Shown in pieces: positions 1-5,454 of a stretch of DNA of 8,493 nucleotides. Each line of letters opens with the position of its first letter. The stretch's first letter is position 1. The stretch covers positions 1 through 8,493 of the forward strand of contig JBKQIY010000256.1 of the NCBI GenBank assembly GCA_052148155.1, read 5' to 3'. The notes under the pieces were generated by a model. That model was given only the letters and a program-made list of their open reading frames with translations. It ran no database searches and had not been told where the DNA came from. Source of the stretch: JBBQER01 sp052148155. GTDB lineage: Bacteria > Actinomycetota > Acidimicrobiia > IMCC26256 > PALSA-610. A program made the translations under genes and the position numbers.

Positions 1-1
1 G

Positions 2-265
2 GTCGCCCTCGCCATCGCCAGTGCCCGTTCGGATTCCCCGGTCGTGGCCGACACCCTCGTCGTGGGCGAGCGCGGTCACGGCGGCGAGGTCCGCCACGTC
101 CCCCATATAGGCCGTCGGCTGGTCGAAGCCCAGCGTCTCGGCTTCACCCGCGCCATCGTTCCCGTGTCCACCCCAGACGTTCCCGGGATCCGCCTGGTGC
201 GGGTCGGCGACCTCGCAGCCGCGATGAGCGTCCCGGGCGTCGCTGCAGGCAACAACACCCCATAA
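2..265 (+). CDS. radA: RadA (Sms) DNA repair protein, C-terminal part (5' end outside window)
   Basis: Only the last 87 residues are present; the gene enters from the left edge. The fragment matches the end of the Lon-protease-like (S16-type) domain of RadA: an ALAIASA stretch, then LVVGERGHGGEVRHVP corresponding to the family LVVFGEVGLAGEIRPVP, then RRLVEAQRLGFTRAIVP corresponding to R..EAAKLGF.RAIVP. RadA is a RecA-like ATPase and branch-migration helicase that helps process recombination intermediates; its zinc finger and ATPase domains must lie to the left. It ends with TAA 40 nt before disA. That order is conserved in Firmicutes and Actinobacteria and fits the known functional link between RadA and DisA. 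The E in the family FGE motif is kept as GE. Identity is firm despite truncation. Confidence 0.93.
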   Translation, partial: VALAIASARSDSPVVADTLVVGERGHGGEVRHVPHIGRRLVEAQRLGFTRAIVPVSTPDVPGIRLVRVGDLAAAMSVPGVAAGNNTP

Positions 266-295
266 TTTCGGTACCCTCGGTCAAACATCTGACCT

Positions 296-303
296 GGAGA
301 GGA
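296..303 (+). promoter_or_regulatory. Ribosome binding site of disA
   Basis: GGAGAGGA lies three bases or fewer from the spacer ahead of the GTG start at 306. It is one of only two clear Shine-Dalgarno sequences in this window (the other precedes 3117) and decides the disA start. The short spacing is slightly tight but workable. Confidence 0.6.
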
Positions 304-305
304 CC

Positions 306-1376
306 GTGGCGCAGCCCCGATCGGAACCCCTCTACGGAGCGCTGCGGCTCGTCGCGCCCGGAACACCATTGCGGGAAGGCATCGACCGCATCCTGCAGGC
401 GAAAATGGGCGCGCTGATCGTCGTCGGCGACGAGCCCGCGGTGCTCAACATCTGCTCCGGCGGATTCTTGCTCGACGCCGAGTTCACGCCTCAGCGGCTG
501 TCCGAACTCGCCAAGATGGACGGCGCGATCATCCTCGCGTCCGACGGCACGCGAGTCGCGCGCGCCAACGTGCACCTCGTACCCGATCCCGACATCCCAA
601 CCTCCGAGACCGGCACCCGGCACCGCACCGCCGAACGCGTCGCCCGCCAAATCGACGTGCCGGTCTTCACGGTGTCCGAGGAGATGGGTGTCGTGTCGGT
701 CCACTACCGCGGCCACAAACGCACCCTCGTCGCGATCCCACGTGTGCTCGCGCGCGCCGATCAGGCGCTCCAGATCCTGGGTCGTTACAAGGCCCGACTC
801 GACGGCGTCACCGGCGCGCTCTCAGCACTGGAGGTAGAAGACCTCGTCACGCTCCGCGACGTCGCGACGGTGCTGCAACGGGCCGAGATGGTCCGTCGGA
901 TCGCCGACGAGATCGAGGGCTACGTCGTGGAACTCGGTGACGACGGTCGTCTCGTGGAGCTTCAGCTCGAAGAACTGACCGGCGGCGTCGAAGACGACCG
1001 ACGGCTCGTCGGACGCGACTACTTCGTCGAGTCCGTGCACCGGTCGCTCGATCAGGTGATCATCCATCTCGCCGAACTCTCCGATGAGGACCTGCTCGAT
1101 CTGCGTGTTGTGGCGTCGCTGCTCGGCCTGCCGGCCGAGATGGATCTTGACTCTTCGGTGCAGCCGCGTGGATACCGGCTCCTCAATCGGATCCCACGTC
1201 TGCCCGACATCATCTCCGACCATGTGATCGAGCGATTCGGCCGGCTCCCCAAGATCATGCGGGCCAGCATCTCGGATCTCGTGAGCGTCGAAGGCGTCGG
1301 CGAAGCCCGCGCCCGCGCGATCAAAGACGGACTGGCACGGGTCGCCGAGAGCTCAATCTTGGACCGCTACTCCTGA
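306..1376 (+). CDS. disA: DisA, DNA-integrity scanning diadenylate cyclase (c-di-AMP synthase)
   Basis: The 356-aa protein has the usual DisA length. It condenses two ATP into cyclic di-AMP and, in studied homologues, forms an octamer that slides on DNA and stops at branched structures. The N-terminal DAC domain (about 1-145) carries both catalytic signatures: DGA at 72-74 (KMDGAIIL) and RHR at 105-107 (GTRHRTAER). The SGGFLLD stretch at 51-57 also fits the family. A helical linker covers roughly 150-290, and a C-terminal helix-hairpin-helix DNA-binding domain includes SDLVSVEGVGEARARAI at 323-339. The GTG start at 306 is chosen because a purine-rich Shine-Dalgarno GGAGAGGA lies at 296-303 and the protein start aligns with the family. 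The catalytic motifs are intact, so it is probably an active c-di-AMP synthase. A weak -10-like TACCCT at 272-277 could give it a separate promoter, but co-transcription with radA is as likely. Confidence 0.96.
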   Translation: MAQPRSEPLYGALRLVAPGTPLREGIDRILQAKMGALIVVGDEPAVLNICSGGFLLDAEFTPQRLSELAKMDGAIILASDGTRVARANVHLVPDPDIPTSETGTRHRTAERVARQIDVPVFTVSEEMGVVSVHYRGHKRTLVAIPRVLARADQALQILGRYKARLDGVTGALSALEVEDLVTLRDVATVLQRAEMVRRIADEIEGYVVELGDDGRLVELQLEELTGGVEDDRRLVGRDYFVESVHRSLDQVIIHLAELSDEDLLDLRVVASLLGLPAEMDLDSSVQPRGYRLLNRIPRLPDIISDHVIERFGRLPKIMRASISDLVSVEGVGEARARAIKDGLARVAESSILDRYS

Positions 1377-1458
1377 CGACGGCGCGTCGACGGCGCCCCC
1401 GTCTGCGATCACAGTCAAAAGTCACGGTCCAGGCCACCGCCACGGCCGCCACCGTCAC

Positions 1459-1464
1459 TACACT
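1459..1464 (+). promoter_or_regulatory. Candidate -10 element, possible leaderless start of the hydrolase gene
   Basis: TACACT in the 97-nt disA-hydrolase spacer ends 9 nt before the ATG at 1474. No Shine-Dalgarno sequence precedes that ATG (the bases are CCCGCCTCC). A transcript starting around 1471-1474 would have little or no leader, a common arrangement in actinobacteria. No TTGACA-like -35 is visible at the proper distance, so this is a weak prediction. Confidence 0.35.
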
Positions 1465-1473
1465 CCCGCCTCC

Positions 1474-2208
1474 ATGGGCCAGTTGCGAGAAGGACGTGAA
1501 CTTGACGTCACGGTCGAGCCCGTGACGTTGGCGCTCGATGCCGTCGACGTGCCGGCGGTGCACGCACGTCCCGACGGGATGCCGCGCGCGGGTGTCGTCC
1601 TGCACCCCGACATCGCCGGGCTTCGGCTGCTCTTCGACGACATGGCCCGACGGCTCGCGACGCACGGCCTGTCGGTCTGCGCGGTCGAACCGTTTGCCGG
1701 CATCCCGAACTCGGAGCGGGCCACCGTCGAGCAACGACTCGCTCGCGTTCCCGACCTCGACGATCAACAGCAACTCGAGATGTTGTCGAGCGCAGCCGAT
1801 CTTCTCGTGGTCGAAGACGGCGTCTCGCGTGTTTGCGTCGTCGGATTTTGCATCGGTGGCCTCTACGCGTTCAAAGCGGCCGCGAGTGAACGTTTCGACG
1901 CGGCAGTTTCGTTCTACGGAATGTTGCGCACCCCGCCCGAATGGCTGAGCGCCGGTCACACGATCGAGCCCATCGCGGTGGCGTCCCGAATGTGTCCGAC
2001 GTTGGCGATCTTCGGGTCGGCCGACCCGTACACGCCGCCAGCCGACATCGACGCGCTGCGCACCGAGTGGCGCGACCGGCCCGACTGCCAGATCGTGGTC
2101 ATCGACGACGCCGAGCACGGCTTCGTGCACGATCCCGATCGGCCCGCTCACCGGCCGGCCGACGCCGCCGAATGTTGGGACCGAGCGATCAACTGGCTGG
2201 TCGGCTGA
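1474..2208 (+). CDS. Dienelactone hydrolase family alpha/beta hydrolase
   Basis: The 244-aa protein has the alpha/beta-hydrolase fold of the dienelactone hydrolase (DLH) family, whose best-known member opens dienelactone in chloroaromatic degradation with a Cys-Asp-His triad. The triad is visible: Cys126 in the nucleophile elbow GFCIGG (124-129), Asp184 in FGSADPYTP, and His215 in AEHGFVHDP. A core strand with HPDIAGL (44-50) forms the likely oxyanion region. No signal peptide is seen, so it should be cytoplasmic. The ATG at 1474 is taken because the DLH N-terminus fits; there is no Shine-Dalgarno and translation may be leaderless. It sits between disA and a converging crp gene, so it is not an obvious part of either pathway. 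Substrate cannot be told from sequence: many DLH-like proteins act on other small esters or lactones. The family call is firm; the specific activity is unknown. Confidence 0.88.
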   Translation: MGQLREGRELDVTVEPVTLALDAVDVPAVHARPDGMPRAGVVLHPDIAGLRLLFDDMARRLATHGLSVCAVEPFAGIPNSERATVEQRLARVPDLDDQQQLEMLSSAADLLVVEDGVSRVCVVGFCIGGLYAFKAAASERFDAAVSFYGMLRTPPEWLSAGHTIEPIAVASRMCPTLAIFGSADPYTPPADIDALRTEWRDRPDCQIVVIDDAEHGFVHDPDRPAHRPADAAECWDRAINWLVG

Positions 2209-2231
2209 CCGAACCCCGCTGACCGAACCCC
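2204..2231 (+). repeat. Perfect 14-bp tandem duplication over the hydrolase stop codon
   Basis: GCTGACCGAACCCC occurs twice head to tail (2204-2217 and 2218-2231). The first copy contains the TGA stop of the hydrolase gene, and the second nearly fills the 27-nt gap between the two converging genes. A CTGAC (2219-2223) and GTCAG (2235-2239) pair could make a 5-bp stem across this gap, but there is no U-tract, so I do not call a terminator. Confidence 0.85.
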
Positions 2232-2235
2232 ACCG

Positions 2236-2904
2236 TCAGGAGTTCGCCCGGGCTTCGAGTTCTTCCCGGTCGAGGATGTGGTACTGGCTGCGTCCCGAGA
2301 TCTCCAACCATCCGAGCTTGACGAACATGGCGATCGCCTTGTTCACCCGTTCGCGCGACGCACCCACCATGCCGGCCAGCTCCTCTTGGGTGAGCGGCAT
2401 ACGGAAGAAGTCGTCGCCGTCAGCGAGTGCGAGGAGCCGCTTGGCGGTCCGTCCCGTGACATCGAGGAACATCGCGTCGGCGAGGGCCTCGTCAGTTGCC
2501 CGCAAACGCCGAGCCAGGATGCGTACAACGGCCCAGAGCACGTCGGGCCGGTGCACCAACACCTCGCGCACGTCTTCGAACCCGACCGCGATCAGATGCA
2601 CCGTCGTCAACGCACGGGCGTGCGCCGAACGCACCCCGCCGTCGAACATCGACATCTCGCCGAACAGCGCTCCCGGGCCGAGCACCGAGATCACCGACTC
2701 GCGGCCGTCCGCGGCTCTCGCCGCGATCGCGACGCGGCCCGAGAACACGACGTACAGGCTGGTCGCAGGTTCACCTTTTTCGAAGATGACGTCACCGCGG
2801 CGCAGCCGCGCCAACTCGGTGCGGTCTCTGAGTTGTCCGAGCAACTCGGGCGGCAATGTCCCAAAAAGATCGGTCTTGTCGAGCACCTGCTGACGTGCCG
2901 CCAT
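2236..2904 (-). CDS. crp: Crp/Fnr-family transcriptional regulator (mycobacterial Crp type)
   Basis: The 222-aa protein has an N-terminal cyclic-nucleotide-binding beta-barrel (about 10-125), a long dimerisation helix (about 123-147) and a C-terminal winged helix-turn-helix (about 168-212). In the binding pocket, Gly82-Glu83 (FGEMSMF) and Arg92-Ser93 (GGVRSAHARA) match the residues that hold cAMP ribose and phosphate in E. coli CRP, so cAMP binding is likely. The HTH has LTQEELAGMVGASRERVNKA (171-190), with Ser183-Arg184-Glu185 matching the recognition helix SRE of CRP and of M. tuberculosis Rv3676, which read GTG(A)/(T)CAC half-sites. There are no N-terminal Fe-S cysteines, which argues against FNR. 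The gene converges on the hydrolase gene and diverges from the PIN-TRAM gene. A palindrome of the expected type lies about 55 bp upstream of its start. Target genes are unknown. Confidence 0.92.
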   Translation of the reverse strand: MAARQQVLDKTDLFGTLPPELLGQLRDRTELARLRRGDVIFEKGEPATSLYVVFSGRVAIAARAADGRESVISVLGPGALFGEMSMFDGGVRSAHARALTTVHLIAVGFEDVREVLVHRPDVLWAVVRILARRLRATDEALADAMFLDVTGRTAKRLLALADGDDFFRMPLTQEELAGMVGASRERVNKAIAMFVKLGWLEISGRSQYHILDREELEARANS

Positions 2905-2959
2905 CTCGCCCCGTCCCGTTGGTCGTGGAGGCTACCCGAGCAAACTGTCACCGCCCCCG

Positions 2960-2975
2960 GGTGACAATTGTCACC
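2960..2975. promoter_or_regulatory. Probable Crp operator: perfect 16-bp palindrome GGTGACAATTGTCACC
   Basis: The palindrome is perfect and carries the core GTGA-N6-TCAC, the symmetric core of CRP sites in E. coli and close to the GTG/CAC spacing of mycobacterial Crp sites. It lies in the divergent spacer, 56 nt upstream of the crp start on the minus strand and 142 nt upstream of the PIN-TRAM ATG. A third half-site, TGTCACC at 2946-2952, makes an additional inverted pair with GGTGACA at 2960-2966 (7-nt gap). Autoregulation of crp and control of the divergent gene are inferences. Confidence 0.7.
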
Positions 2976-3106
2976 TTCTCATCGGCACGATCCGCTCCGG
3001 GCCTGAGTCGAGTAGCCGATCAGACCCGGTCGACCCGAAGGTTGACACAAGTCAGTTGAGTGAGCGGCCCGGAGACCCGACTGTTGTCTGGGGCCGATTC
3101 GTCGAC

Positions 3107-3113
3107 GAGGGAG
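3107..3113 (+). promoter_or_regulatory. Ribosome binding site deciding the PIN-TRAM start
   Basis: GAGGGAG stands 3 nt before ATG 3117, whereas the upstream in-frame GTG at 3060 has no purine-rich sequence ahead of it. This favours the shorter protein. Confidence 0.5.
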
Positions 3114-3116
3114 CCG

Positions 3117-4184
3117 ATGTTCGTCGAGGGTGTACGACTTTTCGTCGTGGTGCTCGGCACCGCCGTGGGGTTCTGGGCCGCCCGCAGGCTCGGCATCGAG
3201 GCCGACGGGCTCGGCGGGCTCCTCGGATGCCTGCTCGGCTACGTCGTCGGAGGATTCTTCGGCCGGATCCTCGACCGGGCACTCGGCGCGGTCGAGCGGC
3301 GGGTCGAAGCGAAGTCGCCGGCCCAGTTCATCGCAGGAACGCTCGGAGCGATCGCCGGTGGGGCCCTCGCCCTGGTCCTCGTCTTACCGCTCGCACTGCT
3401 GGTCTCGGTCCGCATCGCCGCTCCGGTCGCTGGCCTATCGGCGTGGATCACCGGCTGGCTCGGATACCGGATCCTGTCCCGCCAAAGCGTGTCCGTCCTC
3501 GAGTCGCTCGGCATGTCGACCCGCCCCCTCGTGCGTGCCCAAGCGTTCAACGCCCGCGACGGCCTGCTCGTCGACACGTCAGTCCTGATGGACGGTCAAC
3601 TCCTCGCGCTCGCCCGCGCCGGCGTGGTCGGTGGCGACTTGATGCTCGCCCGCTTCGTGCTCGACGAGATCCAAGGGTTCGCCGACTCCGCCGACGAAAC
3701 CCGTCGGCGTCGAGCCCGGCGCGGTCTGGAGTCACTCGAAGTCCTCGAACGCGAAGGTGTGACACGCGTGTTCGTCCTCGACGACGAGGTCGTCGAACAC
3801 GACGCAGTCGACGCGAAACTCGTCGCGCTCGCCCGGCGGCTCCAACTTCGTCTGCTCACCAACGACGGACCGTTGGCCCGAATCGCAGAACTGCAGGGCG
3901 TCCCGACCTGCAATCTCCGGCGATTGGCACAAGAGCTCGCGCCGGCGATCGTCCCCGGCGACTTCGTGCGCGTGTCCCTCACCCGCGCCGGCAAAGAAGA
4001 CGGCCAGGGTGTCGGACATCTCGAAGACGGATCGATGATCGTCGTCAACGGCGGCGAAGACCTCGTCGGCGGACCGGAGGTGATGCTCCAGATCACCTCA
4101 GTCGTGCCGACCAACGCCGGCCGGCTGCTGTTCGCACGGCTCGACCGCGAGCTGTCCGGTCCGTCGGTCTCGCCGCCGAGATAG
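3117..4184 (+). CDS. YacL-like integral membrane protein with PIN and TRAM domains
   Basis: The 355-aa protein resembles Bacillus YacL. Hydrophobic N-terminal segments at about 6-22, 32-50, 72-97 and 98-120 suggest about four membrane passes. A PIN nuclease-type domain follows (about 148-272), with acidic residues in the usual places: Asp153 (LLVDTSVLMDG), Glu184 (FVLDEIQ), Asp232 (DAVDAKL) and Asp250 (LLTNDGPLARIA). A C-terminal TRAM domain (about 278-345) is expected to bind RNA. PIN domains are metal-dependent RNases, but the target of this family is not established. I take ATG 3117, preceded by GAGGGAG (3107-3113). A GTG at 3060 would add 19 polar residues, lacks a Shine-Dalgarno and would put non-hydrophobic sequence ahead of the first membrane segment. 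It sits 83 nt before ispD, as yacL does in Bacillus. Domain calls are firm; function is inferred. Confidence 0.9.
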   Translation: MFVEGVRLFVVVLGTAVGFWAARRLGIEADGLGGLLGCLLGYVVGGFFGRILDRALGAVERRVEAKSPAQFIAGTLGAIAGGALALVLVLPLALLVSVRIAAPVAGLSAWITGWLGYRILSRQSVSVLESLGMSTRPLVRAQAFNARDGLLVDTSVLMDGQLLALARAGVVGGDLMLARFVLDEIQGFADSADETRRRRARRGLESLEVLEREGVTRVFVLDDEVVEHDAVDAKLVALARRLQLRLLTNDGPLARIAELQGVPTCNLRRLAQELAPAIVPGDFVRVSLTRAGKEDGQGVGHLEDGSMIVVNGGEDLVGGPEVMLQITSVVPTNAGRLLFARLDRELSGPSVSPPR

Positions 4185-4255
4185 CCGCGAACGTCGACCG
4201 GCCCTCGACCGGTCCGCCGCCGGGCGATCTCGTCCCGTCGCTCGTACCGCTCCTG

Positions 4256-4261
4256 CATACT
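4256..4261 (+). promoter_or_regulatory. Candidate -10 element, possible leaderless start of ispD
   Basis: CATACT, preceded by TG in the form TGCATACT, ends 6 nt before the ispD GTG at 4268, which is where transcription would be expected to start. No Shine-Dalgarno lies between. The 83-nt spacer upstream is otherwise GC-rich, with TCGACCGG repeated at 4194-4201 and 4205-4212 and no recognisable -35 hexamer. Confidence 0.4.
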
Positions 4262-4267
4262 TGTGCG

Positions 4268-4906
4268 GTGCGGACTTGGGCGATCGTCGTCGCGGCCGGT
4301 GGCGGCACCCGCTTCGGCGCGGCGAAACAGTTCGCCCCCCTCGGCGGCGCCACCGTCATCGACCGTGCGGTCGGAGTCGCCCAGGACGCCTGCGACGGTG
4401 TCGTCGTCGTCGTCCCCCCCGAAGCTGCATGGGTCGCGCCGGTCGGCGTGCGGCGCGCCGACGGCGGCGCGACACGTTCCGATTCGGTCCGCGCTGGCCT
4501 CGCGTTGATACCCGACGACGCGGAGGTGATCGTCGTGCATGACGCGGCGCGGCCGCTCGCGTCGCGCCGACTCTTCGATCTCGTCGTGCAAGCCGTCGCC
4601 GCCGGCGCCGCCGGCGCCGTCCCGGCGCTCGCGGTGACCGACACAGTCAAACGAGTCGAAGACGACCGGGTTGTCGAAACTGTCTCGCGCGAAGGGTTAG
4701 TCGCCGTGCAGACGCCGCAGGCCTTTCGCGCCGACGTGTTGCGGGCCGTTCACCGCGGCGGTCGCGTCGACACCGACGACGCCGCGTCAGTCGAAGCCGG
4801 CGGAGGAGTCGTGGTCGTGGTCGAAGGCGAACGACGCAACGTGAAGCTGACCCACGCCGAGGACCTCGAGCTGGTACGGATGCTCCTCACCGGAGCTTGC
4901 GCGTGA
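4268..4906 (+). CDS. ispD: 2-C-methyl-D-erythritol 4-phosphate cytidylyltransferase (IspD)
   Basis: IspD joins CTP to methylerythritol phosphate to give CDP-methylerythritol, the third step of the MEP isoprenoid pathway, in the cytoplasm. The 212-aa protein shows the family pattern: glycine-rich CTP loop AAGGGTRFG (9-17) with Arg15, catalytic-type Lys20 (AAKQF), SDSVRAGL (71-78), HDAARP (91-96), TDTVKRV (124-130), Arg141 and QTPQAF (148-153), DTDDAASVE (168-176) and VKLTHAEDL (192-200) with Lys193. These correspond to R20, K27, R157 and K213 of the E. coli enzyme. GTG 4268 is chosen because the protein then starts RTWAIVVAAGGG, as expected. The same frame is open far upstream to about 3056, across the PIN-TRAM gene, but that extension is not homologous to anything recognisable and is not counted. 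The stop is 10 nt before ispF. Confidence 0.95.
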   Translation: MRTWAIVVAAGGGTRFGAAKQFAPLGGATVIDRAVGVAQDACDGVVVVVPPEAAWVAPVGVRRADGGATRSDSVRAGLALIPDDAEVIVVHDAARPLASRRLFDLVVQAVAAGAAGAVPALAVTDTVKRVEDDRVVETVSREGLVAVQTPQAFRADVLRAVHRGGRVDTDDAASVEAGGGVVVVVEGERRNVKLTHAEDLELVRMLLTGACA

Positions 4907-4916
4907 GCACCCGACC

Positions 4917-5414
4917 GTGAGAAATCGCGTCGGGATGGGATTCGACATGCATCCCTTCGGGGATGTTCCGCCGCTCGTGCTCGCCGGAGTGCACATCCCC
5001 GACGCGCCCGCGCTCGCCGGACACTCCGACGGCGACGCCGTCGCTCACGCGGTCGCCGACGCGCTGCTAGGCCCCGCCGGCCTGGCCGATCTCGGCACGC
5101 TGTTCCCCGACTCCGACGAGAGCCGACGCGGCGCCGATTCGCTGGCGATGCTCGGCGAGGTCGTGGCGAAAGTGGCCGAAGCCGGCTGGTGGGTCGACAA
5201 CATCGACATCGTCATCGCCGCCGAGACACCCCGCCTAGCTCCGTACATGTCGGAGATGGCGGCGAAGTTGACCGCGACGTTGGCGCCCGCCAAAGAGCCG
5301 ATGGGCCGCGGCATCCACGTGTCGGTCCGCCCGAAGCGGGCCGAGGGCCTCGGCGCGCTCGGCCGATCGGAAGGCATCGCGGTGTGGGCGGTGGCGCTGT
5401 TGTCACGCGGCTAA
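4917..5414 (+). CDS. ispF: 2-C-methyl-D-erythritol 2,4-cyclodiphosphate synthase (IspF)
   Basis: IspF cyclises CDP-methylerythritol 2-phosphate to methylerythritol cyclodiphosphate with release of CMP, two steps after IspD in the MEP pathway. The 165-aa length is typical of the trimeric enzyme. Zinc ligands are visible: Asp10 and His12 (MGFDMHPFG) and His44 in the signature HSDGDAVAHAVADALLG (36-52). Glu143 in the RAEGLGALGRSEGIA stretch matches the second metal ligand Glu135 of E. coli, and LFPDSD (62-67) fits the substrate loop. GTG 4917 gives the expected N-terminus (RNRVGMGFD). There is no good Shine-Dalgarno; 10 nt separate it from the ispD stop, so it probably relies on translational coupling with ispD on one transcript. 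IspE, the enzyme between them, is not in this window. All key residues are present and the gene is likely functional. Confidence 0.96.
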   Translation: MRNRVGMGFDMHPFGDVPPLVLAGVHIPDAPALAGHSDGDAVAHAVADALLGPAGLADLGTLFPDSDESRRGADSLAMLGEVVAKVAEAGWWVDNIDIVIAAETPRLAPYMSEMAAKLTATLAPAKEPMGRGIHVSVRPKRAEGLGALGRSEGIAVWAVALLSRG

Positions 5415-5442
5415 ACAGCCGCTCGATTCGGGGCGTACTCAC

Positions 5443-5448
5443 TAGATT
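5443..5448 (+). promoter_or_regulatory. Candidate -10 element, possible leaderless start of cysS
   Basis: TAGATT in the 40-nt ispF-cysS gap ends 6 nt before the cysS ATG at 5455. No Shine-Dalgarno precedes that ATG. The layout copies that at ispD: a -10-like hexamer placed so that transcription would begin on or next to the start codon. No clear -35 is seen. Confidence 0.45.
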
Positions 5449-5454
5449 CGCTGA

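Larger units (their letters stand above)
2905..3116. other. Divergent crp / PIN-TRAM spacer with regulatory sequences
   Basis: This 212-nt spacer holds the palindrome at 2960-2975 and the extra half-site at 2946-2952. A TTGACA at 3042-3047 would be a textbook -35 for the plus-strand gene, but no acceptable -10 follows at 16-19 nt. It overlaps TGACACAAGTCA (3043-3054), an inverted repeat TGAC-N4-GTCA, and GTTGA is repeated at 3041-3045 and 3055-3059. On the minus strand the bases before the crp ATG are G-rich (GACGGGGCGAG), a poor ribosome binding site. No small ORF or RNA is convincing here. Confidence 0.5.

Noticed and set aside
1321..2151. 276-codon minus-strand frame across the hydrolase gene
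   Set aside because: It lies opposite a DLH gene with an intact triad and shows no family features of its own.
2219..2239. CTGAC/GTCAG stem between the convergent hydrolase and crp genes as a bidirectional terminator
   Set aside because: A 5-bp stem with an 11-nt loop and no U-tract on either strand is too weak.
3045..3061. HspR HAIR-like half-sites (ACACAAG and GTTGAGT)
   Set aside because: The half-sites are imperfect and in the opposite order and spacing to the known CTTGAGT-N7-ACTCAAG element.
4194..4212. TCGACCGG direct repeat in the PIN-TRAM/ispD spacer
   Set aside because: Two 8-bp GC-rich copies are easily explained by chance in this composition.
3596..4591. 331-codon minus-strand frame antisense to the PIN-TRAM gene and ispD
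   Set aside because: The translation is low-complexity Ser/Arg/Thr-rich and lies opposite well-supported genes.
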